From assembly GCA_029268515.1 (NCBI GenBank), contig JAQWNP010000014.1, forward strand, positions 62,001-126,000: a stretch of 64,000 bases of DNA, read 5' to 3'. The notes under the pieces were generated by a model. It saw nothing but the letters and a program-made list of their open reading frames with translations, did not search any database and was not told where the DNA came from. Source of the DNA: Phycisphaerales bacterium. GTDB lineage: Bacteria; Planctomycetota; Phycisphaerae; Phycisphaerales; SM1A02. The translations under genes were made by a program, and so were the position numbers. Below are positions 40,665 to 49,142 of this stretch, piece after piece. Position 1 is the stretch's first letter; every line of letters begins with the position of its first letter.

Positions 40665-42416
40665 TCACTTATTCTGATCTCCAGGTGCTTCAGATTGCCT
40701 GAGTCGATGCACTTGGTTGGCTTTGAGAGGGCCGAAGGTCGCTTGCGAGCCATCTTGCCAGCGAATCTGGACCTCTTTCAAAACGGTTTCTTCTCCTAAG
40801 CCCAGGTGTGTAATGGGGGTATTGGCAGCCAGATAGCTACCGTCGGTGCGAACCGAAATGAGTTGTTTTCCTCGGCCACTTGAAGCAAGAATTTGAGCCC
40901 CTAGGGCTGGAGCACCATTGTGATCAAGGATGACAAGATCGACCCAGTTGCCACGTTGTGCCACCTGATTACGGAGAAAAGATGCTGGGGCATCACGATT
41001 GACCACAATTACATCAATGCCTCCATCATTATCTAGATCACCGAATGCGGCCCCTCGACTCGTGGCGTATATCGGTTCTGCTGTACCGCCAAGGGGCATC
41101 ACAGGCTTGAACCTTTTGCCATCGCCAGCAAGCAGCATATTTGGCTCTGCATAGACATCATCAGCCAGCGAATCGGGTGTCGCAGTGACAGTGCCATTGG
41201 CTTCGTAGAGATCAAGCAAGCCATCATTGTCGAAATCAAACAGGCCAAGACCAAACCGTGTGTAGGGGCGAGTGAGTGGTCGCAGTCCCGTCTTGCCTGT
41301 TGCATCAGTGAAGTAGTCGCCCTGATTAAAAAAGAGGGAATCCGATTCTCCACCGAGATTACCAATGAGTAAGTCTAGATCACCATCGGCATCAATATCT
41401 TTAATGTCAATGCCCATGCCCGCCTTTGCTTTTCCTTCTTCGTCCAGTGCGGTACCAAGTTGCATTGCGACATCTTTGAAATGTGCGTTGCCCATATTCA
41501 TCCAAAGGCGGTCGGGTAGGCCATCATTGGCAACGGCCAGATCGATCAGTCCATCATGATTGATGTCAGCAGCGACCACGCCGAGTCCAGTGCCTGGCTT
41601 GATATGGATTCCTGCCTCGCTGGTGACATCTGCAAAGGTGCCATCGCCTTGATTGAGGTAAAGCGTGTCAATTGCAGGCGCGTTGTATTCGGCTGGTAGG
41701 CAGAAGTCCACGGCGCCAGCAGTATTGAAGCAGACGCGTTCACCGTCGACGGTCCAGTTCAGATAGTTGGCTTGAAATAGATCGAGGTCACCATCATTGT
41801 CGGCATCAAAGAAAGTGGCACCTGTGCCCCAGCCGGGATGCCCGACTTGAGCTTGTGCGGTGACGTCTGTGAAATGTCCAGTGCCATCATTATTGAGAAG
41901 CACATTGGGGCCCAGATTTGAGACATAGAGGTCAATATCACCGTCTTGGTCATAATCTCCGGTGGCGACGCCCATTCCATAACCAGTGTCTGAAGCGCCA
42001 CTATTTGCCGTGACATTCTGAAAATTCCCGTGCCCATCATTTTGGAACAACGCATTGCCAATTGACTGCGTACGGCCTTCGCGTAGATTGCCGCCTTGCA
42101 CGAAATAGACATCGAGATCGCCATCTCCCTCCATGTCGAATACGGCGACACCGCCGCCAATGATTTCGGGTAACAAGAAATCTTCGTTGTGGCCCGAATG
42201 CCATGTGAAGTCAAGTCCATTTGCTTTGGCCACTTCTTCGAACCAGGGTGGAGAATCTACTTCGGCTTTCGTGGGGCGTGGTTGGGTGGCGGGGATCGGA
42301 TCTTTTTTGTCACAGCCCGCACCAAGGCAGCACAGAAGAGCAAGTGTGATTGAGCATAGCGACGCAGGGCGCATTCTTATGAGTTTCATTAATAGGGCTA
42401 ACAAAATTGAGCTCAT
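40665..42416 (-). CDS. CRTAC1-family lipoprotein (FG-GAP repeats plus ASPIC/UnbV domain)
   Basis: A 583-residue predicted lipoprotein (signal ending SITLALLCCLGAGC). The mature chain has about seven FG-GAP/VCBS repeats with calcium loops (DMEGDGDLDVYFVQGG, DYDQDGDIDLYVSNLG, DADNDGDLDLFQANYL, DINHDGLIDLAVAN, DIDADGDLDLLIGNLG, DFDNDGLLDLYEANG, DLDNDGGIDVIVV). It then has a C-terminal ASPIC/UnbV domain (GAPALGAQILASSGRGKQLI, LGLGEETVLKEVQIRWQDGS). In the planctomycetes such proteins are numerous and their role is not known. Propeller-based binding or electron-transfer partnership has been proposed for relatives. The gene overlaps the upstream TPR lipoprotein gene by ATGA. An ATG nine codons later would also keep the lipobox. 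It matches the CRTAC1 gene at 52005 in build. Confidence 0.9.
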   Translation of the reverse strand: MSSILLALLMKLIRMRPASLCSITLALLCCLGAGCDKKDPIPATQPRPTKAEVDSPPWFEEVAKANGLDFTWHSGHNEDFLLPEIIGGGVAVFDMEGDGDLDVYFVQGGNLREGRTQSIGNALFQNDGHGNFQNVTANSGASDTGYGMGVATGDYDQDGDIDLYVSNLGPNVLLNNDGTGHFTDVTAQAQVGHPGWGTGATFFDADNDGDLDLFQANYLNWTVDGERVCFNTAGAVDFCLPAEYNAPAIDTLYLNQGDGTFADVTSEAGIHIKPGTGLGVVAADINHDGLIDLAVANDGLPDRLWMNMGNAHFKDVAMQLGTALDEEGKAKAGMGIDIKDIDADGDLDLLIGNLGGESDSLFFNQGDYFTDATGKTGLRPLTRPYTRFGLGLFDFDNDGLLDLYEANGTVTATPDSLADDVYAEPNMLLAGDGKRFKPVMPLGGTAEPIYATSRGAAFGDLDNDGGIDVIVVNRDAPASFLRNQVAQRGNWVDLVILDHNGAPALGAQILASSGRGKQLISVRTDGSYLAANTPITHLGLGEETVLKEVQIRWQDGSQATFGPLKANQVHRLRQSEAPGDQNK

Positions 42417-43837
42417 CTTCTATTGCGATTGAGAATATCTTGAACTTGAATAACAAACGGGTCATTGGGACGAAGCATCTGGGCTCTTTTGAGATAGTCC
42501 CTGCCTTCTTGCTCATCACCGAGATTGATGACAGCAAGTGCTAAGCCAGCCCAAGCAGTGGATGATTCTGGAGCAGAATCAGTAGCGGCTCTTAGTTGGC
42601 TACGAGCCTCTTCGAAGCGTCCGTTAGTGAGAAGTACTTGTCCATACATGATTCTGTCATTGTTCTGGTCAGCACCCAGTGAAAACGCCCTGTCAAGCGC
42701 ATCAATGGCTTGGGGTTGTTGGTCACTGCGGAGATAAACTCTGGCAGCCTGAAGATATGCGGCAGGCAGATGGGGCATGAGCTTGATTGCGAATTGTGCA
42801 TGGTTAAGTGCTGGCTGGAGTCGATCCTGTTTACTGTACATGACTGATAGATTGATATGGGTAACGCCTGCATCAGGATGAGCGCGAGCGTTTGTGCGAA
42901 GCACCTCGATAGCCTCATTCAAACGGTTGGTTGCAGCGTAGGCTGCAGCAAGTGCATTCGCTATTTCGACAGGTTGCTGGCCTTCTTCTTGGAGGGCACG
43001 AAGAATATCAATGCCTTGCGTGACTTCACCTCGGGATAGGTGATTGAGTGCGCCTGTGTACTGAGTTTCGAAGCCGCGTTTTAGAGAAAGCATTTCCTTT
43101 TTCCAGGGATCATTCAATCTGATCTTTTCGCCGCTTGCCTGAGCCAGCTCCATGCGCGCTCTTTCAGGCTGGCCGGTGCGCTGGTAAGCGGTGCCTAATA
43201 GCTGATGAATGTAGGGATGGTCGGCACCATCGGCACAGAGCTGCTCCAGAATGTCACGAGCCAATTGAGGTTGCCCTGTCTGCAGTGCCATTCTCGCTCG
43301 CATCATTCGTACTTCAAGGTTCTTGTCGTCAAGCGCCTGGGCCTTGGCAATCTCGCGCTCAGCCGCATCAGGATTGCCGGCATCAAGATTAATCATTGCC
43401 TTTCGATAGTAGATCGGTAGGTAGTCAGGTCTTAAGTGCTCGGCTTGTGAGAGGTAGCTTAAGCTTTGTTTTGTTTTGCCTTGCTCGGCATCAAGTAGTG
43501 CGAGTAAATACCAAGCCTCTGGTATCTGGGCATCGAGGTGAAGCGTCTGGATATAGGTCTCCATGGCGAGCCGATCAAAGCCGTTGGCGTTATAAGCTTG
43601 GGCCAGCCTAAGACGTAAGAATGGATCCTTAGCATTCGTATTAACCGCATTGAGGCATTGCTTGATCAGTGCGGCCGCTTGGGGGTCGAGACGGGTATCA
43701 GCGGGCAATGCTGAGGTTTTGTTTGAAGTCAGTTTGGGGAGCTGTGTTGAGGGGTCGGATCGGCCTACATCGCTGCAGCCGCCTCCATTGAGTACAGCCA
43801 GCACGAAGAGAATGAGGATGGTCAGGCGACAGTCCAT
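42413..43837 (-). CDS. TPR-repeat lipoprotein
   Basis: A 474-residue lipoprotein: MDCRLTILILFVLAVLNGGG precedes the lipidated Cys, so the ATG at 43837 is preferred over an upstream TTG that would add 12 residues. The rest is tetratricopeptide repeats, about ten, such as FLRLRLAQAYNANGFDRLAM, AWYLLALLDAEQGKTKQSLS, YIHQLLGTAYQRTGQPERAR, GVTHINLSVMYSKQDRLQPA and STAWAGLALAVINLGDEQEG. It would act as a protein-binding scaffold on the periplasmic face. The stop overlaps the CRTAC1 start (ATGA), so the two probably form a complex. The nitrilase gene is divergent, 176 bases away. The same TPR with FG-GAP pairing recurs in the gene at 44964, there fused in one chain. Confidence 0.88.
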   Translation of the reverse strand: MDCRLTILILFVLAVLNGGGCSDVGRSDPSTQLPKLTSNKTSALPADTRLDPQAAALIKQCLNAVNTNAKDPFLRLRLAQAYNANGFDRLAMETYIQTLHLDAQIPEAWYLLALLDAEQGKTKQSLSYLSQAEHLRPDYLPIYYRKAMINLDAGNPDAAEREIAKAQALDDKNLEVRMMRARMALQTGQPQLARDILEQLCADGADHPYIHQLLGTAYQRTGQPERARMELAQASGEKIRLNDPWKKEMLSLKRGFETQYTGALNHLSRGEVTQGIDILRALQEEGQQPVEIANALAAAYAATNRLNEAIEVLRTNARAHPDAGVTHINLSVMYSKQDRLQPALNHAQFAIKLMPHLPAAYLQAARVYLRSDQQPQAIDALDRAFSLGADQNNDRIMYGQVLLTNGRFEEARSQLRAATDSAPESSTAWAGLALAVINLGDEQEGRDYLKRAQMLRPNDPFVIQVQDILNRNRR

Positions 43838-44013
43838 GCTTCGATGATACGAGGCCGACCTTCTGGCGACCAATCTGACAGCGAGTGGCTTAGGATTTGG
43901 GTTGTGTGAGCTTATGAAAACGCTCGCGATATTGAGCTTTTCATCGTTCTAGTGGGGTATCATCATGAGATACAAGGGGCTTCAGGACTGTTTGAACGCA
44001 AGGGTAAATTATC

Positions 44014-44967
44014 ATGACCGGGCTCTACTACGCAGCAGCATGCCAGACTGCATTTGAATCACCAAAAAGCAGAGAGGAGATTGCGGTACGTACCGACCGT
44101 ATGTGTGAGATCGTGGAGCAAACGGTTACGGGCTACGAACCGTTCTTTGATGTGCGGCTCTTTGTTTTTCCGGAATTTGCCCACACCCCGCCTTGTTACC
44201 CAGATATTGCTCGTTTGAGAGAGCATCTAGCTGTTGAGTTACCCAACGAGCACACTCGAAAATACGAAGACGTTTGTCGCCGCTGGGGATGCTATATCCA
44301 GACAGGTACTTTTCTTGAGATCGATCCCAATTATGGTTCTGATGTGCTTTTCAATACGACGCTTCTGATCGGTCCTGATGGCGTGCTGTCAAAGTATCGA
44401 AAAGTAAATCCATGGTTGCCCTGGGAAGTTCATACCAGTCCACATGATCTTGCTTCCTATGAGGAGTGTGTTTTTCCAGTGGTTGAGACACCGCTGGGCA
44501 AATTGGGCGTCGCCATTTGTTACGACTGGCTCTTTCCAGAGACCATTCGACAGATTGCATCGAATGGCGCTGAAGTCATATGCCGCGTATCCGCATACAT
44601 GGATCCTTGGGGCGCATCGCCACCGATGGATTGGTGGACTCTTTTTAATCGAGCAAGAGCTGCTGAAAACACAGCGTTTGTGGTGGCCGCCAATCAAGGC
44701 GCATCGATGTCAAGTTACCCGCCTTTTAGTTGGCCTGGCGGCAGCATGATTTTAGATTATGACGGGCGCATCTTGCAGCAGGCAGAGGCAGGTCCGGGCG
44801 AGCGTGTTGTGGTGGCACCAATTGCGATTGATGTCTTGCGTCAAGAGAGAGCTCGTCGCCGCGGTCACCTCATGAATGAGCACCTACGTTCAGAGGTTCA
44901 TACATACATGCAGAAACCAGTCTTCCCAGCCGCAACCAAAGAACAGGTGATCGGAGAATCAACTTGA
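44014..44967 (+). CDS. Nitrilase-superfamily carbon-nitrogen hydrolase
   Basis: A 317-residue member of the nitrilase superfamily, enzymes that hydrolyse nitriles, amides or carbamoyl groups. The Glu-Lys-Cys triad is visible: FPEF (Glu54), YRKVNPW (Lys130) and AICYDWLFPE (Cys169). The dimer-interface Glu follows at RAAENTAFVVAANQ, and the C-terminal stretch SMILDYDGRIL matches amidases of the AmiE/formamidase and N-carbamoylase types. The substrate cannot be assigned. It starts at ATG with AAGGGT upstream and its stop overlaps the next gene by four bases (TTGA), which ties it to a large TPR/FG-GAP lipoprotein. The ArgR gene further downstream suggests a nitrogen connection, though this is only context. 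No signal peptide is present. Confidence 0.9.
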   Translation: MTGLYYAAACQTAFESPKSREEIAVRTDRMCEIVEQTVTGYEPFFDVRLFVFPEFAHTPPCYPDIARLREHLAVELPNEHTRKYEDVCRRWGCYIQTGTFLEIDPNYGSDVLFNTTLLIGPDGVLSKYRKVNPWLPWEVHTSPHDLASYEECVFPVVETPLGKLGVAICYDWLFPETIRQIASNGAEVICRVSAYMDPWGASPPMDWWTLFNRARAAENTAFVVAANQGASMSSYPPFSWPGGSMILDYDGRILQQAEAGPGERVVVAPIAIDVLRQERARRRGHLMNEHLRSEVHTYMQKPVFPAATKEQVIGEST

Positions 44968-47900
44968 AAGAGACAGTGCACGCATTAGGGCTGTTTTTAA
45001 TGATTTTTTCTTGGCAATTGCTGCTAGCGAGTTGTGACTCGTCTAAAAACAGTCAGCAGCAATCAGAATCGCCCAGCTCTCAAAAGTCGGCGATTAATGG
45101 GCAGGCAGATGCCGATGCAGTAGCGGCAAACAATCGTGGTGTTGCGCTGATGGGGCAGTATCAGTATCAGGCTGCCTATGACGAGTTTGCTACTCTGATT
45201 GAGCAGTATCCAGGTTGGCCAGAGGTTGAGGTTAACTTGGCTATCGCCCAAATGAATCGTCAGACACCAGGCGATGAAGAAGCAGCTTCACAGCGACTCG
45301 ATCGGGTGTTGTTGGATGATCCAAAACTACTTCGTGCTCGGTACACGGCAGCACTTCTTGCATGGTATGTGGGAGATGTTGAGATTGCGAAAGAACACTT
45401 CGAGCGTGTTGTGAACGCTGATCCATCAGATGCTTTTGCCGCGTATTACTTAGGTCAGTGTGCGATGGAGGCAGGGAATTACCGCGAGGCACTTAAGTGG
45501 TTTGATCGCGCATCTCAAACAGATCCATACCTGAGAAGTACATACTATGGAAAGGTGCAGGCTTATCAGAGACTGCGTCAAACTGATGAGGCTGCGCAGG
45601 CGTTAGTCATTTTTAACGACCTTGCGAACAATCCACGGTCGATGTTGGCTGAGATTAAATACACACGGATGGGTCCGAAGGCCGAAGCAGAGGTCGTCGA
45701 TTTCTCGGGTTTTGAGAAGGCGCCCGCGCCATCCGGCGATATCTTTGCGTCACCAGTCGCTCTGGGCTCTTTGGATCAGGGCAACATACAGAAGTGGTCC
45801 GTGTTGCCCGGTCGACCTAGTGTCAGTATGACGCTTGCTGATATGAATGGAGATGGTCGGGTAGATCTGTTTATTGCTGGCGCCCGCGGTGTTGATTCGA
45901 ATACCAATCTTGTTTATCTGCAGCAGCCAGATGGGACACTGGCTCCTGGTGTCTCTCCACTGAGCAATGTTGATCAAGTTAATGCGGCATTATGGGGTGA
46001 TGTTGACAGTAATGGGCTCACGGATGCTTATCTATTGCGCGAGGGCGCAAATCAACTCTGGTTACAAGTCAACGCTGGTGTGTTTGAGAATGTGACTGAA
46101 GAGTCCAAGACGGAAGGTGGTGATTTCAATACGGTCGATGGTGCACTGTTTGATGCTGATCATGATGGAGACCTCGATCTTTTCTTAGTTAATGTTGATG
46201 GTCCCAGTGAACTTTTGAACAATGATCGAACGGGTGTTTTTCGAGCGCTGGGTAAGAGTCAGGAGTTGGCAGGTAGGGGGCAGGGTGGCCGGCAGGTGCT
46301 GATTGCAGATCTCGATGCAGATCGAGATACAGACATTGCAGTCTTTTATGACGAGCCGCCTCATGAGGTCTTCTACAATGATCTGGGGTGGTCTTATCGA
46401 CCTGCCGATGGTTTTCAATATCTTGAGTCATCAGCAGTTGATGCAGCTGTTGCCGGTGATATTGATGCTGATGGTGAAATTGATCTTCTTACCATGGATG
46501 TTTCGGGAAATTTGCGTCGCTGGCAACCCGACGACTCAGGTGTCTGGCGAGCTGGCGGCGGATCTGGTCCACTGGACGAAACCCACCTTGCTCCACTTCG
46601 ATTAGCCATTGCCGATGTCAATGGAGATGGCGTGATGGACATTGTGGGGCCAGATGCCAGTGGAGCATGGAGTGTGCAAGGGCGTGGTCTTCTGAAGTCA
46701 GATAATCAGGGACTTTTGGCAGGGACACCTCATGGGCCTTTGTTAGTTGGTTGGACATTGGCAGTACTTGATGCTTCTCAGGGCCCATCTATCATTGGTT
46801 TACCGGCTGAGGGCCAGCCGATCATCTGGTCGCCGGGACCAGGCCGCTTCCCATTTGTCACCGTGTCTCTGAGTGGCCGTGAAGATACCGCCAGCTCGAT
46901 GAGATCGAATGCCTCTGGTATTGGCTCTCTTATGGCAGCTCGCGTCGGAAGTTCATGGATTATCAACCATGTACTGCGTTCGAGTTCTGGGCCTGGCCAG
47001 AGTCTCCAGCCGATTCCAATTGGTCTTGGTGGTGCCGATCGCGTGGACTTTGTGTCTATTGATTGGTCGGATGGGGTCTATCAAACGGAACTTGATCTTG
47101 CGCCTGGTAAGCAGCACAAGATTGTTGAAACGCAGCGGCAGCTGGCATCTTGCCCAGTTCTCTTTGTGTTTGATGGTGAGTCATACCAATTTGTAAGCGA
47201 TGTACTGGGAGTCGCTGGCTTGGGCTTCTGGGTTGGGCCAAATCAAACAGCACCGTTTCGTTCATTCGAGAATTTTCTGCTTCCACCAGACCTGTTGAAA
47301 TCAGATGGATCAGGATATCGCATCAAAATCGGTGAACCAATGGAAGAAGTTTGTTACTTAGATGCCGTACGCCTTGTTGCCTATGACGTTCCCGATGGTG
47401 TCTCTATGTTCCTGGATGAGCGAATGGGCACGGGTAAGCCATTGCCAACAGGAAAGGCATTGTTTTACAAGCACCCTCAGTTGCCGGTGCATGCGACATC
47501 GAAAGATGGAGATGAAGTCACATCATTGTTGGCAGAGGCCGATCAGCAGGCAGTGTCGCCAGGTGCGCTCGATGATCGGTTTATTGGTCTTTTGCAGGAG
47601 CCAGCGTGTGTCACAATTGAGTTCGGTGAGCCGCTTGATGGTCAGGTCGGTGATCCATGGCTCTTAATTGATGGCTGGATTGAATATCCTTACTCACAGA
47701 CACACTTTGCGGCCTGGCAAGCGGGACTGAAATATGAGTCATTGACAATTGAGGCGCGTGGTGCTGATGGCCAGTGGTATCTGTTGCATGACAAAGTTGG
47801 TTATCCAGCAGGTATGCCTCGTCTAGCATCAATTCCACTTATGGGTATTCCTCAGGGGAGCACTGCTCTTAGGCTCAGTACAACACAAGAGATCTATCTT

Positions 47901-48371
47901 GATCGAGTTCAGGTTGTTTGGGCTGAGCCTTGCGAATCTTGTGATCAAAATACTGCCTTGCTTAGTCGTGCAGATTTGATGTCCAGTGGTTTTCCAGAGA
48001 GAACGACAGGCGATCAGCGTTTGCCTGGATACGATGATATGAAGCGAGTGCCATTTTGGGATACGAAGGCGCAGGCCGGCTGGTATACCGAGTTGGGGTC
48101 AGTCGAGCCTCTGCTGGAGTCAAAAGATAGTGCTGTTGCGATCATCGGAACAGGTGAGGAGGTTGAGCTGTGTTTCGATCTTCTGCCTGATGTTCCCGAT
48201 GGTTATCACAGATACTTTGTTGTAGAGACAGATGGTTGGTGTAAAGACATGGATCTCTATACACATGATGGTGAAACGGTTCTGCCATTACCATCACTTG
48301 AGCAATTTGATGCCGCTCACGTTGATGGTCTGCATGAGCGTTTTAATTCGCGTTACCGTTCAGGGCGATAA
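44964..48371 (+). CDS. Giant lipoprotein with TPR, FG-GAP and ASPIC/UnbV domains
   Basis: An 1135-residue predicted lipoprotein with a TTG start supported by GGAG seven bases upstream and a signal peptide ending LLLASC. Residues 55-215 are TPRs (AANNRGVALMGQYQYQAAYD, YLGQCAMEAGNYREALKWFD). Residues 275-600 hold FG-GAP repeats (DMNGDGRVDLFIAG, DADHDGDLDLFLVN, DLDADRDTDIAVFY, DIDADGEIDLLTM, DVNGDGVMDIVGPD). Residues 635-720 form an ASPIC/UnbV domain (VDFVSIDWSDGVYQTELDLA). A C-terminal region of about 400 residues follows (CPVLFVFDGESYQFVSDVLG, CVTIEFGEPLDGQVG, CESCDQNTALL, VELCFDLLPDVPDGYHRYFV). I do not recognise that region as a known domain, and it includes a CxxC pair. It overlaps the nitrilase stop and is followed by argR after 21 bases. 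Confidence 0.87.
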   Translation: MKETVHALGLFLMIFSWQLLLASCDSSKNSQQQSESPSSQKSAINGQADADAVAANNRGVALMGQYQYQAAYDEFATLIEQYPGWPEVEVNLAIAQMNRQTPGDEEAASQRLDRVLLDDPKLLRARYTAALLAWYVGDVEIAKEHFERVVNADPSDAFAAYYLGQCAMEAGNYREALKWFDRASQTDPYLRSTYYGKVQAYQRLRQTDEAAQALVIFNDLANNPRSMLAEIKYTRMGPKAEAEVVDFSGFEKAPAPSGDIFASPVALGSLDQGNIQKWSVLPGRPSVSMTLADMNGDGRVDLFIAGARGVDSNTNLVYLQQPDGTLAPGVSPLSNVDQVNAALWGDVDSNGLTDAYLLREGANQLWLQVNAGVFENVTEESKTEGGDFNTVDGALFDADHDGDLDLFLVNVDGPSELLNNDRTGVFRALGKSQELAGRGQGGRQVLIADLDADRDTDIAVFYDEPPHEVFYNDLGWSYRPADGFQYLESSAVDAAVAGDIDADGEIDLLTMDVSGNLRRWQPDDSGVWRAGGGSGPLDETHLAPLRLAIADVNGDGVMDIVGPDASGAWSVQGRGLLKSDNQGLLAGTPHGPLLVGWTLAVLDASQGPSIIGLPAEGQPIIWSPGPGRFPFVTVSLSGREDTASSMRSNASGIGSLMAARVGSSWIINHVLRSSSGPGQSLQPIPIGLGGADRVDFVSIDWSDGVYQTELDLAPGKQHKIVETQRQLASCPVLFVFDGESYQFVSDVLGVAGLGFWVGPNQTAPFRSFENFLLPPDLLKSDGSGYRIKIGEPMEEVCYLDAVRLVAYDVPDGVSMFLDERMGTGKPLPTGKALFYKHPQLPVHATSKDGDEVTSLLAEADQQAVSPGALDDRFIGLLQEPACVTIEFGEPLDGQVGDPWLLIDGWIEYPYSQTHFAAWQAGLKYESLTIEARGADGQWYLLHDKVGYPAGMPRLASIPLMGIPQGSTALRLSTTQEIYLDRVQVVWAEPCESCDQNTALLSRADLMSSGFPERTTGDQRLPGYDDMKRVPFWDTKAQAGWYTELGSVEPLLESKDSAVAIIGTGEEVELCFDLLPDVPDGYHRYFVVETDGWCKDMDLYTHDGETVLPLPSLEQFDAAHVDGLHERFNSRYRSGR

Positions 48372-48392
48372 CACGGAGCTGGAGCCGAGCTG

Positions 48393-48848
48393 ATGACCAC
48401 CCGTGAACAGCGACATCAAACAATGACTGACCTGTTGGATCGTAATCAGATTGACAGTCAAGAACAGCTTCAGTCACTGCTTGAAACTGAGGGCATTCAG
48501 ATCGCTCAGGCCACCTTATCCAGAGACTTAGAGGTACTGGGGTACCGAAAGGGCGAGAGAGGCTATGCAGCCAGTGGTTTGAGTCGGCTTGAGCGGGGCG
48601 AGCGTCGGCAGCTCACCAAAATGCTCAGGGGCCATTGCCAGAGCATCCGCACTACCGGAATGATGGTGGTCATGTTGACAGAGGCAGGCAAGGCTGGCGA
48701 CCTGGCGCAGGCAATTGATAGCCTCAGCCTCCCAGATGTTCTCGGCACTGTTGCGGGGCAAGATACCGTCTTTATTGCGACATCCTCGCCAGGCCAGGCC
48801 TTGGATTTATGCCGTCATCTCAGCCGCTGGGGGGCGGATCGGCTTTAA
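48393..48848 (+). CDS. argR: Arginine repressor ArgR
   Basis: ArgR represses arginine synthesis genes and activates catabolic ones with arginine as ligand. The 151-residue protein has a winged helix N-domain (IDSQEQLQSLLETEGIQIAQ, ATLSRDLEVLGYRKGE), the hinge, and a C-terminal trimerisation and arginine-binding domain that ends in GTVAGQDTVFIATSSPGQAL, close to the GTIAGDDT loop of the family, with the Asp that binds arginine. It starts at ATG after GGAG. It is 21 bases downstream of the giant TPR/FG-GAP gene and may share its transcript. No arginine genes lie in the window. A weak hairpin (TGCTG/CAGCA, 48859-48872) with a short T-tract follows the stop. Confidence 0.88.
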   Translation: MTTREQRHQTMTDLLDRNQIDSQEQLQSLLETEGIQIAQATLSRDLEVLGYRKGERGYAASGLSRLERGERRQLTKMLRGHCQSIRTTGMMVVMLTEAGKAGDLAQAIDSLSLPDVLGTVAGQDTVFIATSSPGQALDLCRHLSRWGADRL

Positions 48849-49142
48849 GCCCTTTGATTGCTGAATACAGCAGTTTCTCAAGTGGATAAAGCATGAATAT
48901 ATGCATAATTTGCTCACTTAACTCGTCTAAAATGGGTCTAGCCGTATTATCTCTTGAATAAGCCGTCCTGGTGACGATCTGGTTTTACTTGAAGTGAATA
49001 AGCACTTTGGGCTCGCTCATCTGAGTAAAATGGCGAGCAAACTGATGAGAAGCTGCCTTTTTGGGCAACTTAGTGATGGCCCTTGATGTCATCGTTGGCA
49101 TGGAATTTAGGCCCACAGAACACCACACAAGGTGAGATTGAT
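48849..49142 (+). promoter_or_regulatory. Gap between argR and cytochrome gene with ArgR-box-like palindrome
   Basis: This 294-base stretch codes for nothing convincing. At 48893-48906 is ATGAATATATGCAT, a near-perfect palindrome (one mismatched pair) that shares the TGAAT half-site of ArgR operators in other bacteria. It lies 45 bases after the argR stop. A weak hairpin precedes it, and a second small hairpin-like GCCTTTTTGGGC follows near 49054. A frame extending back from 49143 to 49083 exists but lacks a ribosome site. The region should hold the promoter of the cytochrome gene. Assignment of the palindrome to ArgR is a guess. Confidence 0.35.
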
